Assembly: GCA_964384645.1 (NCBI GenBank)
Contig: CAYLKL010000006.1
Span: 1-50,631 of the forward strand
DNA from: DAORIO01 sp964384645
GTDB taxonomy: Bacteria; Patescibacteriota; Minisyncoccia; Phycocordibacterales; UBA9973
Direction of reading: 5' to 3'
Length of the DNA: 50,631 bases
Shown: positions 15,927-23,619 of the stretch, in pieces
Position numbering within the stretch: position 1 is the first letter of the stretch
Layout: each line of letters starts with the position of its first letter
Translations under genes and position numbers: made by a program
Notes under the pieces: generated by a model
Databases searched by the model: none
The model's input: only the letters and a program-made list of their open reading frames with translations
What the model was told of the DNA's origin: nothing

Positions 15927-16908
15927 TTATCGATTCGCCCACCCCATCATAAACAACAATGCCGTCGTTTTTATCTTTTGGATAATTCTTATTATTTCTC
16001 ACAATTTTTACTTTTGAGTAATCCTTATTTGTTGGCAAGTTCCAACTTAAGGCAATAACACCGTCTAAAGAAACCGCTTTGATATTTTGTGCTTTATTAC
16101 CCAATAAAGTGTCTATTACCTTTACAGGAGTAATTACGTCGTCTTCGCAAGGTACTTCTTTGATCTCACCGGCGTGACTATGTCCACCACCTGAAGATGT
16201 GTTTGTGCTATTTGTACCACCACCTGTATCTTCAGGATTATCGGGATCTGAATCATTTTGCAATGTGGTGAAATAATAATTATCAACCGAACCAGCAAGA
16301 CCAACTTCATTCCTAGAAGTTAACTCTATAAAATAGTCTTTACTTGGTTCCAAACCTTCAATGGTTACCTCATGCTTTTTCAAAAGTTCATCGCCATTAA
16401 CTTCACCAATTATTCCATCTCCAGAAAAACCATACTTCAAAGTAAAATTAGATATTATATCGGTCTCCCAATCTAAAGAAACGGAATTTGAAGAGGGGTT
16501 ACTATTCAAAAAAAGAACTCTTGGCGCAAAAGAGCAGAAATCTTCAAGGGAAAAATAAATACCTGACGACACAGCTTCATTTCCGCTTTCGTCCACAGAT
16601 TTTATTTCAAAAAAATATTCAGCACCAGGCGTTAAATCTTCTGCGTTAACTAAATGTTCAGTTCCATTTTCTCCATATCCAAAACGGTCATAATTGTCTG
16701 GACTAAATCCATACCGAATAACAGACGTCGAAACTTCATCAGTTTGCCAAGCTACGGAAACATTTACAGCAGACGTCATATAAATATCTACACTAGAAAT
16801 TACCGGCGGAGTGGTATCTCGTTGATCTTCTTGTGCCAAGGTAAAATTAAAAGAGGCAGAAAAAAATAAAATAAATAATATACTTTTTTTTAAATTTTTA
16901 TAAATCAT
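15784..16908 (-). CDS. FN3-domain envelope protein; probably the N-terminal part of a frameshifted gene
   Basis: 374 residues. A signal peptide (about 8-25), FN3 domains at about 32-120 (TPPVISSVDIYMTSAVNVSVAWQTDE) and 128-215, a Gly/Ser/His linker, and a third FN3 at about 278-360 (LDGVIALSWNLP ... YYYALYSYNNLGDF). After DFTRAN the frame turns unlike FN3 (FIFFRSLQRDQAYPRFKCG) and stops. The overlapping frame instead continues into peptidoglycan-binding domains. The break is near TTTTATTTTC (about 15836-15846). It is an extracellular wall-binding protein if joined. Confidence 0.8.
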   Translation of the reverse strand: MIYKNLKKSILFILFFSASFNFTLAQEDQRDTTPPVISSVDIYMTSAVNVSVAWQTDEVSTSVIRYGFSPDNYDRFGYGENGTEHLVNAEDLTPGAEYFFEIKSVDESGNEAVSSGIYFSLEDFCSFAPRVLFLNSNPSSNSVSLDWETDIISNFTLKYGFSGDGIIGEVNGDELLKKHEVTIEGLEPSKDYFIELTSRNEVGLAGSVDNYYFTTLQNDSDPDNPEDTGGGTNSTNTSSGGGHSHAGEIKEVPCEDDVITPVKVIDTLLGNKAQNIKAVSLDGVIALSWNLPTNKDYSKVKIVRNNKNYPKDKNDGIVVYDGVGESISDNGLTNGRTYYYALYSYNNLGDFTRANFIFFRSLQRDQAYPRFKCG

Positions 16909-16933
16909 ATTTTATAAAGATAATATTAATAGA

Positions 16934-17317
16934 CTACTCAAACCAATTTTTTTTCCAAAAAATCATTTGTTCAATTTCTTTTGTTTGCGCGACTATTATT
17001 TCGTTTGCGAGACTAATTAGTTCTGGTTTTTCAGATTTTTCTAAAACTAATTTAGCCATATCAATAGCGCCTTGATGGTGAACAATCATTTCATTAATAA
17101 AAGCTTCGTCGAACTCATCCTCAGTCTTACCTTGTAGGTTATAGTTCATATTATACATCATCGATTCCATACTTTCATCGCCATTTTTCATAATATGACC
17201 ACTTGTCATAACGTGTGTACCACTAGAAAGAAAACCACTCCCCCAAACCAGCCACCCTGCAAATATTCCCACAACTAAAAAAATCACCTTTGTATAAATT
17301 AGTTTTTTGTTTTCCAT
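16934..17317 (-). CDS. DUF305 protein
   Basis: 127 residues. An N-terminal membrane anchor (about 8-28), a Met/His-rich stretch (HVMTSGHIMKNGDESMESMM) and the DUF305 helices with the signature FINEMIVHHQGAIDMA. DUF305 proteins are extracellular four-helix proteins sometimes linked to copper handling; the Met/His content fits metal binding, but that is inference. The leaderless promoter sits right behind the SWIB terminator. The FN3 gene follows after 25 bases. Confidence 0.88.
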   Translation of the reverse strand: MENKKLIYTKVIFLVVGIFAGWLVWGSGFLSSGTHVMTSGHIMKNGDESMESMMYNMNYNLQGKTEDEFDEAFINEMIVHHQGAIDMAKLVLEKSEKPELISLANEIIVAQTKEIEQMIFWKKNWFE

Positions 17318-17323
17318 ATATTA

Positions 17324-17332
17324 ATTATACCA
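17324..17332 (-). promoter_or_regulatory. Extended -10 promoter, leaderless (DUF305)
   Basis: On the minus strand TGGTATAAT. TATAAT (17324-17329) ends 6 bases before the ATG at 17317. The -35 position falls in the terminator stem 17340-17370. Confidence 0.6.
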
Positions 17333-17339
17333 AAAAAAC

Positions 17340-17370
17340 AAAAAGCGTCTCCAAAATTGGGACGCTTTTT
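17340..17370. terminator. Bidirectional terminator
   Basis: AAAAAGCGTC (17340-17349) pairs with GACGCTTTTT (17361-17370). It lies next to the SWIB gene end on plus orientation and in front of the DUF305 promoter on minus. Confidence 0.85.
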
Positions 17371-17379
17371 ATAATAGTT

Positions 17380-17643
17380 TTATGAAAGGTGTTTTGAAAC
17401 AAGCTTTGTCATTTCAAACATGTTTACCATAGCCTTACCTCCGAAAACTTTTTTAAGATTTTCATCAGCGTTGATATTTCTCTTGTTCTTAGGATCTTGA
17501 AGATCATGCTTCTTGATATAAACCCATAGAGCTTTTACAACTTCACTTCGAGGCATAGGGCCTTTTCCAACGACTGGTGATAGGTCGTCACTAATTGTCA
17601 TTGGCTTCATAAATGCAGAATTTGCTTTTTTTGCTACTGGCAT
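17380..17643 (-). CDS. SWIB/MDM2-domain protein
   Basis: 87 residues, nearly all one SWIB domain: MKPMTISDDLSPVVGKGPMPRSEVVKALWVYIKKHDLQDPKNKRNINADENLKKVFG then the closing helix MVNMFEMTKLVSKHL. SWIB domains are known in eukaryotic SWI/SNF complexes, in chlamydiae and in some CPR bacteria. The bacterial role is not established; DNA or topoisomerase association has been proposed. It has a basic N-terminal tail and its own terminator. Confidence 0.9.
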   Translation of the reverse strand: MPVAKKANSAFMKPMTISDDLSPVVGKGPMPRSEVVKALWVYIKKHDLQDPKNKRNINADENLKKVFGGKAMVNMFEMTKLVSKHLS

Positions 17644-17774
17644 ATTTAATATTTAATTAATCTGTTAAAGATGCCTAAATGATACCATTTACCCTACCTG
17701 AGCGCTATAGGGCTGTGGATTAACTAAAATGTCCAATATCTTGCCTAATAATGCATTCCGTTTTTTCTCTTTAT

Positions 17775-17807
17775 AAAAAAAGACCCGCGATAAATTGCGG
17801 GTCTTTT
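17775..17807 (-). terminator. Terminator after the DUF6915-like gene
   Basis: AAAAAAGACCCGC, 9-base loop, GCGGGTCTTTT. On minus it ends the gene at 17812; the A run also makes it usable in the other direction. Confidence 0.88.
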
Positions 17808-17811
17808 GAAA

Positions 17812-18615
17812 TTAGTCAAAATTACAAGGTTGTCTCTTATAAAAAGACGACATCGGTCTATTTTCAACAAAATCAGCAAAATTAAAGTCAGTTGTTTGCT
17901 TGTTTATCAACTCTTGAATTTTTTTTCTACTAAGCTTATTTTTTTTATCCTCCGAAGGAGAATGCATCCACGTCTCATCTGGAATAAAGCGTTCCCAATC
18001 AAGCAAAGTCGGAACTCCGTCACGATTTTTATCCAACCAATCAAACCGGCAATTCAAATACCCGGTAACAACATCTAGTGTCCACTTACCGTGGAATTTT
18101 TTTGGTAGAATTCTGGTAATCAAATCAGCACCCAAAGCATGACCTAAAACTGCAATCGATTCCCGGTGAAAAGTAATAACGCTTTCATTAATCCAAGTAT
18201 GGAGACGAAAAATTGAATCCAACTCATTAAGTTGAGCTGTACTTAAACCCCTTAGACGAGTATCTGTATTTGCTCGATCAACAAAATTCTGCTGAGAAGA
18301 AATTTTAGGCAAACTTTTTTCATTTATTTTCAATGCGGGTAACCAATGTTCTTTAAATGTAATAAGTTGCCCGTAATCCTCTATTAAATGTTGGGCCAAT
18401 AATTCTTTTAAGGGAATTTTTTTAGAACCAATATTTTTACCAAATACCTTTTCAAGGAGAATAAGTCCAATATCAAAATGATGGAGGAAAAATCTTCCGA
18501 AGATTGAAGGTGTCACCGTCTTATTGCTATCGATGAGTGCATGAAATTCTTCATAATCAGTTGCCTTTCCACCAAATATCTTGGCAGAATTTGAAGCATG
18601 TTCGTATTTATTCAT
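17812..18615 (-). CDS. DUF6915-like protein
   Basis: 267 residues, no membrane segment. The first 110 residues (HASNSAKIFGGKATDYEEFHALIDSNKT ... FGRFFLHHFDIGLILLEKVFG ... AQHLIEDYG) resemble the DUF6915 family. The rest is unfamiliar, with many Trp/His and a segment DWLDKNRDGVPTLLDWERF that looks like an EF-hand-type calcium loop (DKNRDG). The function is unknown. A promoter and terminator flank it as a single-gene unit. Confidence 0.65.
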   Translation of the reverse strand: MNKYEHASNSAKIFGGKATDYEEFHALIDSNKTVTPSIFGRFFLHHFDIGLILLEKVFGKNIGSKKIPLKELLAQHLIEDYGQLITFKEHWLPALKINEKSLPKISSQQNFVDRANTDTRLRGLSTAQLNELDSIFRLHTWINESVITFHRESIAVLGHALGADLITRILPKKFHGKWTLDVVTGYLNCRFDWLDKNRDGVPTLLDWERFIPDETWMHSPSEDKKNKLSRKKIQELINKQTTDFNFADFVENRPMSSFYKRQPCNFD

Positions 18616-18640
18616 TTTTTAAGTGTTTAGATTTTCCCCA

Positions 18641-18668
18641 ATATTACAGTACGTAAACACCTTGTCAA
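18641..18668 (-). promoter_or_regulatory. Promoter of the DUF6915-like gene
   Basis: On the minus strand TTGACA (18663-18668), 16 bases, TAATAT (18641-18646). The leader is about 20 bases. Confidence 0.65.
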
Positions 18669-19949
18669 TTAGCAACTATTCCCCGCTACATACCCTGTAG
18701 TCCAACATAACTGTAGACTATATCCGCCGGACGGGCGGTCAATATTTAAAACATCCCCTATTAAAAACAGATTTGGAACAATTCTCGATTGCATGCTTTT
18801 GAAATCAACTTGCTCAAGCGCAACACCACCAGAAGAAATAATGGCTTTTTCTTTTCCGAGCAATCCAGAAACATTTAGTGGTATAGCTTTCAAAAAATCA
18901 ACCAATGCTTTTCGATTCTCTGTTCGAACTGAATGGTTGGGTGTATCCCCGTCTATTCCCACCTGGTTAAGAATAGGTAAAACCAAAGCTGACGGAATAA
19001 GTGGCGACAAAGAATTCTTTATTTTTTTATTGCTCTCGCCAACCAAAATCTCTTGAATCTTTTTTCGCAGCTCTCCAGAATCGATACCTGGAAACATATC
19101 AAGCATTATAGTTACTGTACTTTGTTTTTTATTCTCATACTCCTCTCCCTCTGATCGCAAAAGTAAATTTCCAACATCACGACTCATATTCAAAACCGTT
19201 GGACCACTTATTCCAAAATGAGTAAAAAGTAATTTTCCTTTGTAAGATTTTTGTTTTACTTTGTCTTTATATGTAGTTAGTTTTATGTCAGACAGTGTCA
19301 CACCACTTGCTTTTTTAACCCACACATCTTTAAGAGCAATTGGTACAAGAGACACATCACTTTCAACTATTTTATGTCCAAGATTTTTGAGCCACAAAAA
19401 TCCATCACCAGTTGACCCAGTTTCAGGCCGAGAAGTCCCGCCAGTTGCAACAATACAAGATTTCGTTTTTATTATTTTTCCAGATGACAAAAAAATCATA
19501 AATTCCTTATTTGCCTTATTGTAATTTATTGATTTTACATTTGCGCCTGTTTCTACTATCACGCCAGCTTTGTTCATATGTTCAATTAGCGTCTTCCAAA
19601 TCGTTTCTGCTTTCTCTGTTTTTGGAAACATTCTTCCGTCATTTTCTTCTTTGAATTCCACACCGCGTTCTCGGAAAAAATTTATAGTTTCTTTGACAGC
19701 AAATTGAGAAAAAGCTGAAAAAAGAAATTTGTCATTACTTTTATATTTTGAAAGCATTGTTCGAATATCAGTTTTGTTATTCGTAACATTACATCTTCCA
19801 CCTCCGGTAATAAGAAGTTTATTTCCTAAAGTTTTATTTTTCTCCAAAAGGAGAACTTTTCTTCGTCGCTCGGATGCACGCCCTGCAGCCATCATACCAG
19901 CAGGTCCTCCGCCAATTACCACGACATCCCAAACAAAATCAGTTTCCAT
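18669..19949 (-). CDS. BaiN/RdsA-like NAD(P)/FAD-dependent oxidoreductase (HI0933 family)
   Basis: 426 residues. FAD-binding Rossmann motif VIGGGPAGMMAAGRASERRRKVLLLEKN at the N-terminus, the family motif LITGGGRCNVTN, TGGTSRPETGSTGDG near residue 170, and a closing FAD motif (LFLIGDVLNIDRPSGGYSLQ). These are soluble flavoproteins of mostly unknown substrate. The ATG follows the ABC-F stop by one base, so the pair forms one operon. Confidence 0.92.
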   Translation of the reverse strand: METDFVWDVVVIGGGPAGMMAAGRASERRRKVLLLEKNKTLGNKLLITGGGRCNVTNNKTDIRTMLSKYKSNDKFLFSAFSQFAVKETINFFRERGVEFKEENDGRMFPKTEKAETIWKTLIEHMNKAGVIVETGANVKSINYNKANKEFMIFLSSGKIIKTKSCIVATGGTSRPETGSTGDGFLWLKNLGHKIVESDVSLVPIALKDVWVKKASGVTLSDIKLTTYKDKVKQKSYKGKLLFTHFGISGPTVLNMSRDVGNLLLRSEGEEYENKKQSTVTIMLDMFPGIDSGELRKKIQEILVGESNKKIKNSLSPLIPSALVLPILNQVGIDGDTPNHSVRTENRKALVDFLKAIPLNVSGLLGKEKAIISSGGVALEQVDFKSMQSRIVPNLFLIGDVLNIDRPSGGYSLQLCWTTGYVAGNSC

Positions 19950-19950
19950 T

Positions 19951-21426
19951 TTATTCTTTACCTAAATCTAATTTTTCATCAATTCTAATTTGTTCCACAA
20001 AGTCCGGTACGTGAGAAACCAGTATCATCGCGCCTTCGTATTCATCGAGTGCCTTGGCAATAACTGGCAAATGTCTAAAGTTTATGTGGTTTGTCGGCTC
20101 GTCCAATATCAAAATTCCAGGATTTTCAATTACTAGTCTTGCAAAAGCAACTAACCCTTTTTGACCCTCTGAAAGACTACCGATTTTCGTATTTATCATA
20201 TCTCCAGTTATCAAAAATCCTGCAGCAGTCGCTCTAATTCTTTCTTGATCCACGCGGCCTGTGACTTTGAAAGATGCATCTGAGAGAGACTCAAGTGCAG
20301 TTTGATTGAAATCAAGCGTCGAGAAATCCTGCCTGTAATATCCGACTCGAACATCTTTAGATAAAGTCTCGCCTTCTGCGTGACCACTTGCCAAAGATTC
20401 AAGGAGTGTACTTTTTCCGATTCCATTTGGGCCTGACAATAGTAAATGCTGTTTTTTTCGAAGCTTAATATCCACTTTTAATTTTTTTGGTTTTCCATTT
20501 TTGAAAATTGAAACAGAAGTAAGTGTAACCAAATCACCATTTATGTCTGGTTGAACAGGAATTGTAAACGCTCTTATAGTTTTGTCTTCTTTTCGAACAT
20601 CAACTTTTTCTTCTTCCAAATCCGCCGCCAAATCTCGCATTCGCTTTGCAACCAATCGCAAATTTCCTCCTTTCATAGCGAAAGCATTTGCCTGATCTTT
20701 TTTAGCTTGAATTTCTTTCGAGAGTTGAGCATTTTTTCTATTTTCTCTTTCCATTCGCGCAACAATCTGATCTCGAACGTCTGTATAGTTCCCAACGTAC
20801 TGCTCTATCTTTCTAGTGTAAACATCCAAATACAAAACGGCGTCAGTAAAAGCATTCAAAAATTCTGCATCGTGAGAAATTACAATAACTGTCTTATTAT
20901 AATTCACCAAAAAATCCGTCAGGTGCGCAATTCCTTCTTTATCTAAATTGTTTGTTGGTTCATCAAGTAGTAAAATATCTGAATTTTGAATCAAAGCAGA
21001 AGCCAGCAGAAGTCGTGCCTGTTGACCACCAGAGAAAGTTTTCATAATTCGGTCATGAACTTTTTCGTGACCATTTAGATTTACAATTTCCAAAACTTCA
21101 TCAATTCTAGGATCTATATCATAAATTTTCTCTTTAAAACATTTTAAGAAGAAATCTCTAACAGTGAGTTCTAGCTCATCTCGCGGAATAACCTGTCTAG
21201 AGAGCGCAATAGTTGCCCTTTCACCCAAAATAACCTTCCCCTCCTCTGGAATTTGCGCCCTAGTAATTAGCGAAAAAAGGGTACTTTTTCCAGCACCATT
21301 TTGTCCCATTATCGTTACTTTCATCCCTCGGCGAATAGAAAAATCCACACTATCTAAAATAGGTTTGTTTGGGCCGTATTCAAATGAAACTTTTTCAAAT
21401 CGTATTAAAACCTCGCCATGAGCCAT
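19951..21426 (-). CDS. ABC-F family ATP-binding protein
   Basis: 491 residues with two ATPase domains and no membrane segments. Domain 1: Walker A GQNGAGKST, signature FSGGQQARLLLA, Walker B LLLDEPTNNLD. A charged linker (ARMERENRKNAQLSKEIQAKKDQ) follows. Domain 2: GPNGIGKST, the variant signature LSEGQKGLVAFA, and LILDEPTNH. ABC-F proteins act on ribosomes (EttA/Uup class). The second signature (LSEGQ instead of LSGGE) is unusual. Confidence 0.92.
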   Translation of the reverse strand: MAHGEVLIRFEKVSFEYGPNKPILDSVDFSIRRGMKVTIMGQNGAGKSTLFSLITRAQIPEEGKVILGERATIALSRQVIPRDELELTVRDFFLKCFKEKIYDIDPRIDEVLEIVNLNGHEKVHDRIMKTFSGGQQARLLLASALIQNSDILLLDEPTNNLDKEGIAHLTDFLVNYNKTVIVISHDAEFLNAFTDAVLYLDVYTRKIEQYVGNYTDVRDQIVARMERENRKNAQLSKEIQAKKDQANAFAMKGGNLRLVAKRMRDLAADLEEEKVDVRKEDKTIRAFTIPVQPDINGDLVTLTSVSIFKNGKPKKLKVDIKLRKKQHLLLSGPNGIGKSTLLESLASGHAEGETLSKDVRVGYYRQDFSTLDFNQTALESLSDASFKVTGRVDQERIRATAAGFLITGDMINTKIGSLSEGQKGLVAFARLVIENPGILILDEPTNHINFRHLPVIAKALDEYEGAMILVSHVPDFVEQIRIDEKLDLGKE

Positions 21427-21471
21427 AGATGTCTACTTTACATTATTTTTCCCGAAGTAGAAAGGAGATAA

Positions 21472-21995
21472 TTAATTTGAAGCCTTCAGCTTATTATACG
21501 AAACATAAGACATCACAAGGAGAATCATAAATAAAACTGGCATAAGAACCATAATTCCAAACCCGAATACTGCAACAATACTTACAAACGCACAAACAAA
21601 ATCAATTCCAAATCCTGCATATGCCCATTCTTTTATTCTCGCTGGAACTTGCGGAATAATTAGAGCAAAAGAGCCCAGAACTTTAAACACTGCCAGTAGT
21701 GTCACGAAATAAAGTGGGTACCCCAAAGAAGTAATTCCCTGTATAGACATTTCACTTTGTGAAGTAAGTAAAACCAAAACTCCTTCCATTAAAAAGATTA
21801 TCCCAGTCGAAATCCAAAACATTANNNNNNNNNNNNNNNNNNNNNNNNNNNNNNNNNNNNNNNNNNNNNNNNNNNNNNNNNNNNNNNNNNNNNNNNNNNN
21901 NNNNNNNNNNNNNNNNNNNNNNNNAAAACCAAAACTCCTTCCATTAAAAAGATTATCCCAGTCGAAATCCAAAACATTATTTTATATTTTTTCAT
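21472..21995 (-). CDS. DoxX-like small membrane protein, interrupted by an assembly gap
   Basis: Both ends of the frame are present around a run of 100 N. The left piece and the right piece share the same sequence next to the gap (ISTGIIFLMEGVLV), so the gap is false. Merged, the protein is about 120 residues: start MKKYKIMFWISTG, four membrane segments, end SYNKLKASN. This is the DoxX-like/DUF4870-type small four-helix fold, of unknown substrate. A leaderless promoter precedes the ATG at 21995. Confidence 0.7.
21825..21924. other. Assembly gap (100 N) with duplicated flanks
   Basis: The bases before the gap (about 21770-21824) and after it (21925-21979) are the same roughly 55-base sequence. 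The two contig ends overlap and were not merged; the true distance is negative. Confidence 0.95.
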
Positions 21996-22002
21996 ACGCC
22001 GT

Positions 22003-22008
22003 ATTATA
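22003..22008 (-). promoter_or_regulatory. -10 element, leaderless (DoxX-like)
   Basis: TATAAT on minus, 7 bases before the ATG at 21995, directly after the DUF1801 stop. Confidence 0.5.
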
Positions 22009-22365
22009 TTATTTTTTATCAAATATTTCACTAACCCTAAACTTTACTATTTTTGTTATTAGGGTTACGGGGAGTGGTTTGTCCAAAGGAAATTGAATTG
22101 CGCCTTTTGAAGTTACATATTTTGATAATTCTTTTTGAAAAGCATTTATAGCAGAAGGCGCAGGGTAAAATCCAAAGTGCTTTTTAAAACACGCATAATG
22201 CAAAAGATTTTTATTATTCAGACGAAGAGTCGGCATTCCATATCGAATAGCTTCTTCCCCATTTGGCACAAGTTTCAAAACCAAAGCTCGCATCTGCAAT
22301 AATTTTTCCTGCCCAGACTTTGAAAAACTTTTTATATATTCGTTGACTGTTTTATATGATTTCAT
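22009..22365 (-). CDS. DUF1801 protein
   Basis: 118 residues. DUF1801 (YdhG-like) features: VNEYIKSF, LLQMRALVLKLVPNGEEAIRYGMPTLR, LLHYACFKKHFGFYP and KGAIQFPLDKPLP. The fold is small alpha-beta. It is related to the frataxin-like YdhG/Fra of Bacillus, but the function in this lineage is unproven. The mRNA should be leaderless. Confidence 0.88.
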   Translation of the reverse strand: MKSYKTVNEYIKSFSKSGQEKLLQMRALVLKLVPNGEEAIRYGMPTLRLNNKNLLHYACFKKHFGFYPAPSAINAFQKELSKYVTSKGAIQFPLDKPLPVTLITKIVKFRVSEIFDKK

Positions 22366-22371
22366 TAAATA

Positions 22372-22380
22372 ATTATACCA
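22372..22380 (-). promoter_or_regulatory. Extended -10 promoter, leaderless (DUF1801)
   Basis: TGGTATAAT on minus; TATAAT at 22372-22377, 6 bases before the ATG at 22365. Identical to the DUF305 element. Confidence 0.6.
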
Positions 22381-22396
22381 AAATAACTCTTACCAA

Positions 22397-22439
22397 AGCT
22401 AAACAAAAAACCCCTAAGCAAGGGGTTTTTTGTTTAGCT
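22397..22439. terminator. Long perfect terminator hairpin
   Basis: A 19-base-pair perfect stem (22397-22415 with 22421-22439) and a 5-base loop, containing ACCCCT/AGGGGT flanked by A6 and T6. It works in either direction. Confidence 0.85.
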
Positions 22440-22440
22440 G

Positions 22441-22500
22441 GCCGTCTCGGGCTAGAACCGTGGGCGATCAAGCCCTGCTTGACGACTTTATTATATTTTA
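22441..22500 (-). pseudogene. Possible decayed tRNA fragment
   Basis: On the minus strand CACGG-TTCTAGC-CCGAG looks like a T arm (TTCxAxC loop; one mismatch in the stem), preceded by a TCAAGC/GCTTGA stem at the anticodon-arm position. No intact acceptor stem is found and the anticodon loop lacks U33. Either a remnant or chance. Confidence 0.3.
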
Positions 22501-22527
22501 AGAATCAATTTCGACGCGTCTCGTGCG

Positions 22528-23268
22528 CTACTTACCGAGACTTAATCCACCTATCTCAACTAGTTCAAGAGGTGTACCGTCTACAGGTCTTTGGTGAGTA
22601 AGTACAGCACTCACATTATTAATAGTCTCGCCATTTTCAAGCACAGGTTCAATTTCTCGACCAATTTTACTCCCTCCATTAAATTCTGCAGGCATCTTGT
22701 GCGGATTATCTTGAATTGTTGCAACAATGGAAACGTGCTCACCGTTTTCTAAATCAAAAGACACAATTAATTCAGCTCCCCTGTTTGAAAATAACTCATT
22801 AAGTGACTCGGGCTTCTCTTTTGAAAAAAAGATACCCATATTTATTGATTTACCTGGAGGAGCAGCTCTGAAGCTACATACGGGCTTTTTTGTTTCTTGA
22901 TATTGAGAAAAATCACCTTTTAAAAAATCCGTAGCGAACCTAATTGATGCGACATATAAAGCACCATTATCTGGCGTCATTTTTCTTTTCCAAACTATGG
23001 GTGCAAATGTTCCCCACCCCTTTCTTTTATTTTCTTCTGCGTAAATATCTTTCATTCCCCATTGACAATGATCAGAGTGTAAACTCAGCTTCATTTTCCC
23101 ACCAAAAGTTCTTTGGTAGAGATATATACTAGGGAAACCATCTTTCTTTCTAATATCCTTCTTAATAACCCAGGTTGAGGATATTCTATGACCCGCTTCA
23201 TTAACTATGTAAAAACTAAAACCTTTCTTTTCAATTCTATTTTCTAGTTTTTTAACATTGTCGCTCAT
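22528..23268 (-). CDS. Hypothetical protein
   Basis: 246 residues, soluble and beta-rich: HRISSTWVIKKDIRKKDGFPSIYLYQRTFGGKMKLSLHSDHCQWGMKDIY, then KGWGTFAPIVWKRKMTPDN. I recognise no family. Trp and His cluster in the first half. The transcript should be leaderless. Its 3' end lies next to the tRNA-like remnant, in a region with accessory-like features. Confidence 0.6.
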   Translation of the reverse strand: MSDNVKKLENRIEKKGFSFYIVNEAGHRISSTWVIKKDIRKKDGFPSIYLYQRTFGGKMKLSLHSDHCQWGMKDIYAEENKRKGWGTFAPIVWKRKMTPDNGALYVASIRFATDFLKGDFSQYQETKKPVCSFRAAPPGKSINMGIFFSKEKPESLNELFSNRGAELIVSFDLENGEHVSIVATIQDNPHKMPAEFNGGSKIGREIEPVLENGETINNVSAVLTHQRPVDGTPLELVEIGGLSLGK

Positions 23269-23275
23269 GTACTCA

Positions 23276-23281
23276 ATTATA
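23276..23281 (-). promoter_or_regulatory. -10 element, leaderless
   Basis: TATAAT on minus, 7 bases before the ATG at 23268. Confidence 0.5.
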
Positions 23282-23360
23282 TAGCTTCCAAAACTTTTGC
23301 TAAGTCTATGTAAAATTAGACAAGCTTTACATTAACGCCCTTCGTGCTACCTCAAGTTTG

Positions 23361-23431
23361 CTGCGAGACCTGGACTCGAACCAAGATAACCTCCTCCAGA
23401 GGGAGGTGTCCTACCATTAGACGATCTCGCA
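23361..23431 (-). tRNA. tRNA-Gln(CTG)
   Basis: Minus strand. Perfect 7-base-pair acceptor (TGCGAGA/TCTCGCA), D arm GTCT/GGAC, anticodon arm CCTCC-CTCTGGA-GGAGG with anticodon CTG, T arm CTTGG-TTCGAGT-CCAGG, discriminator G as usual for Gln. CCA is not encoded. A degenerate partner lies upstream at 23483-23583. Confidence 0.93.
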
Positions 23432-23482
23432 ATATTTTATACTTTATACATTCCTATAAATTAAGGAGTTATTTTAACCCTT

Positions 23483-23583
23483 ATTGCGGACCGCGACTCG
23501 CTTTGCTCGCATGCGTTGCGATTTGTACTCAATCGCTTCGCTCTTGAACAAATCGGGAACCTACCATTAGACGATCTCGCAAT
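23483..23583 (-). repeat. tRNA-Gln-ended palindromic element (degenerate partner copy)
   Basis: The 23 bases at 23561-23583 repeat exactly the 5' end of tRNA-Gln (23411-23433), offset 150. The other end (ATTGCGGACC, 23483-23492) resembles the tRNA 3' acceptor and pairs with the copied 5' end with one bulge. Between them CGATTTGT/ACAAATCG (23519-23526, 23548-23555) closes a nested hairpin and CGCATGCG lies beside GCGAGC/GCTCGC-type repeats. The interior does not resemble the tRNA. Confidence 0.6.
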
Positions 23584-23619
23584 AAAGAAAGTCTATATTA
23601 TTTTAATATTTTTTCAAAA

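Noticed and set aside
22356..22601. 81-codon plus-strand frame
   Set aside because: It reads through a terminator hairpin and a tRNA-like remnant.
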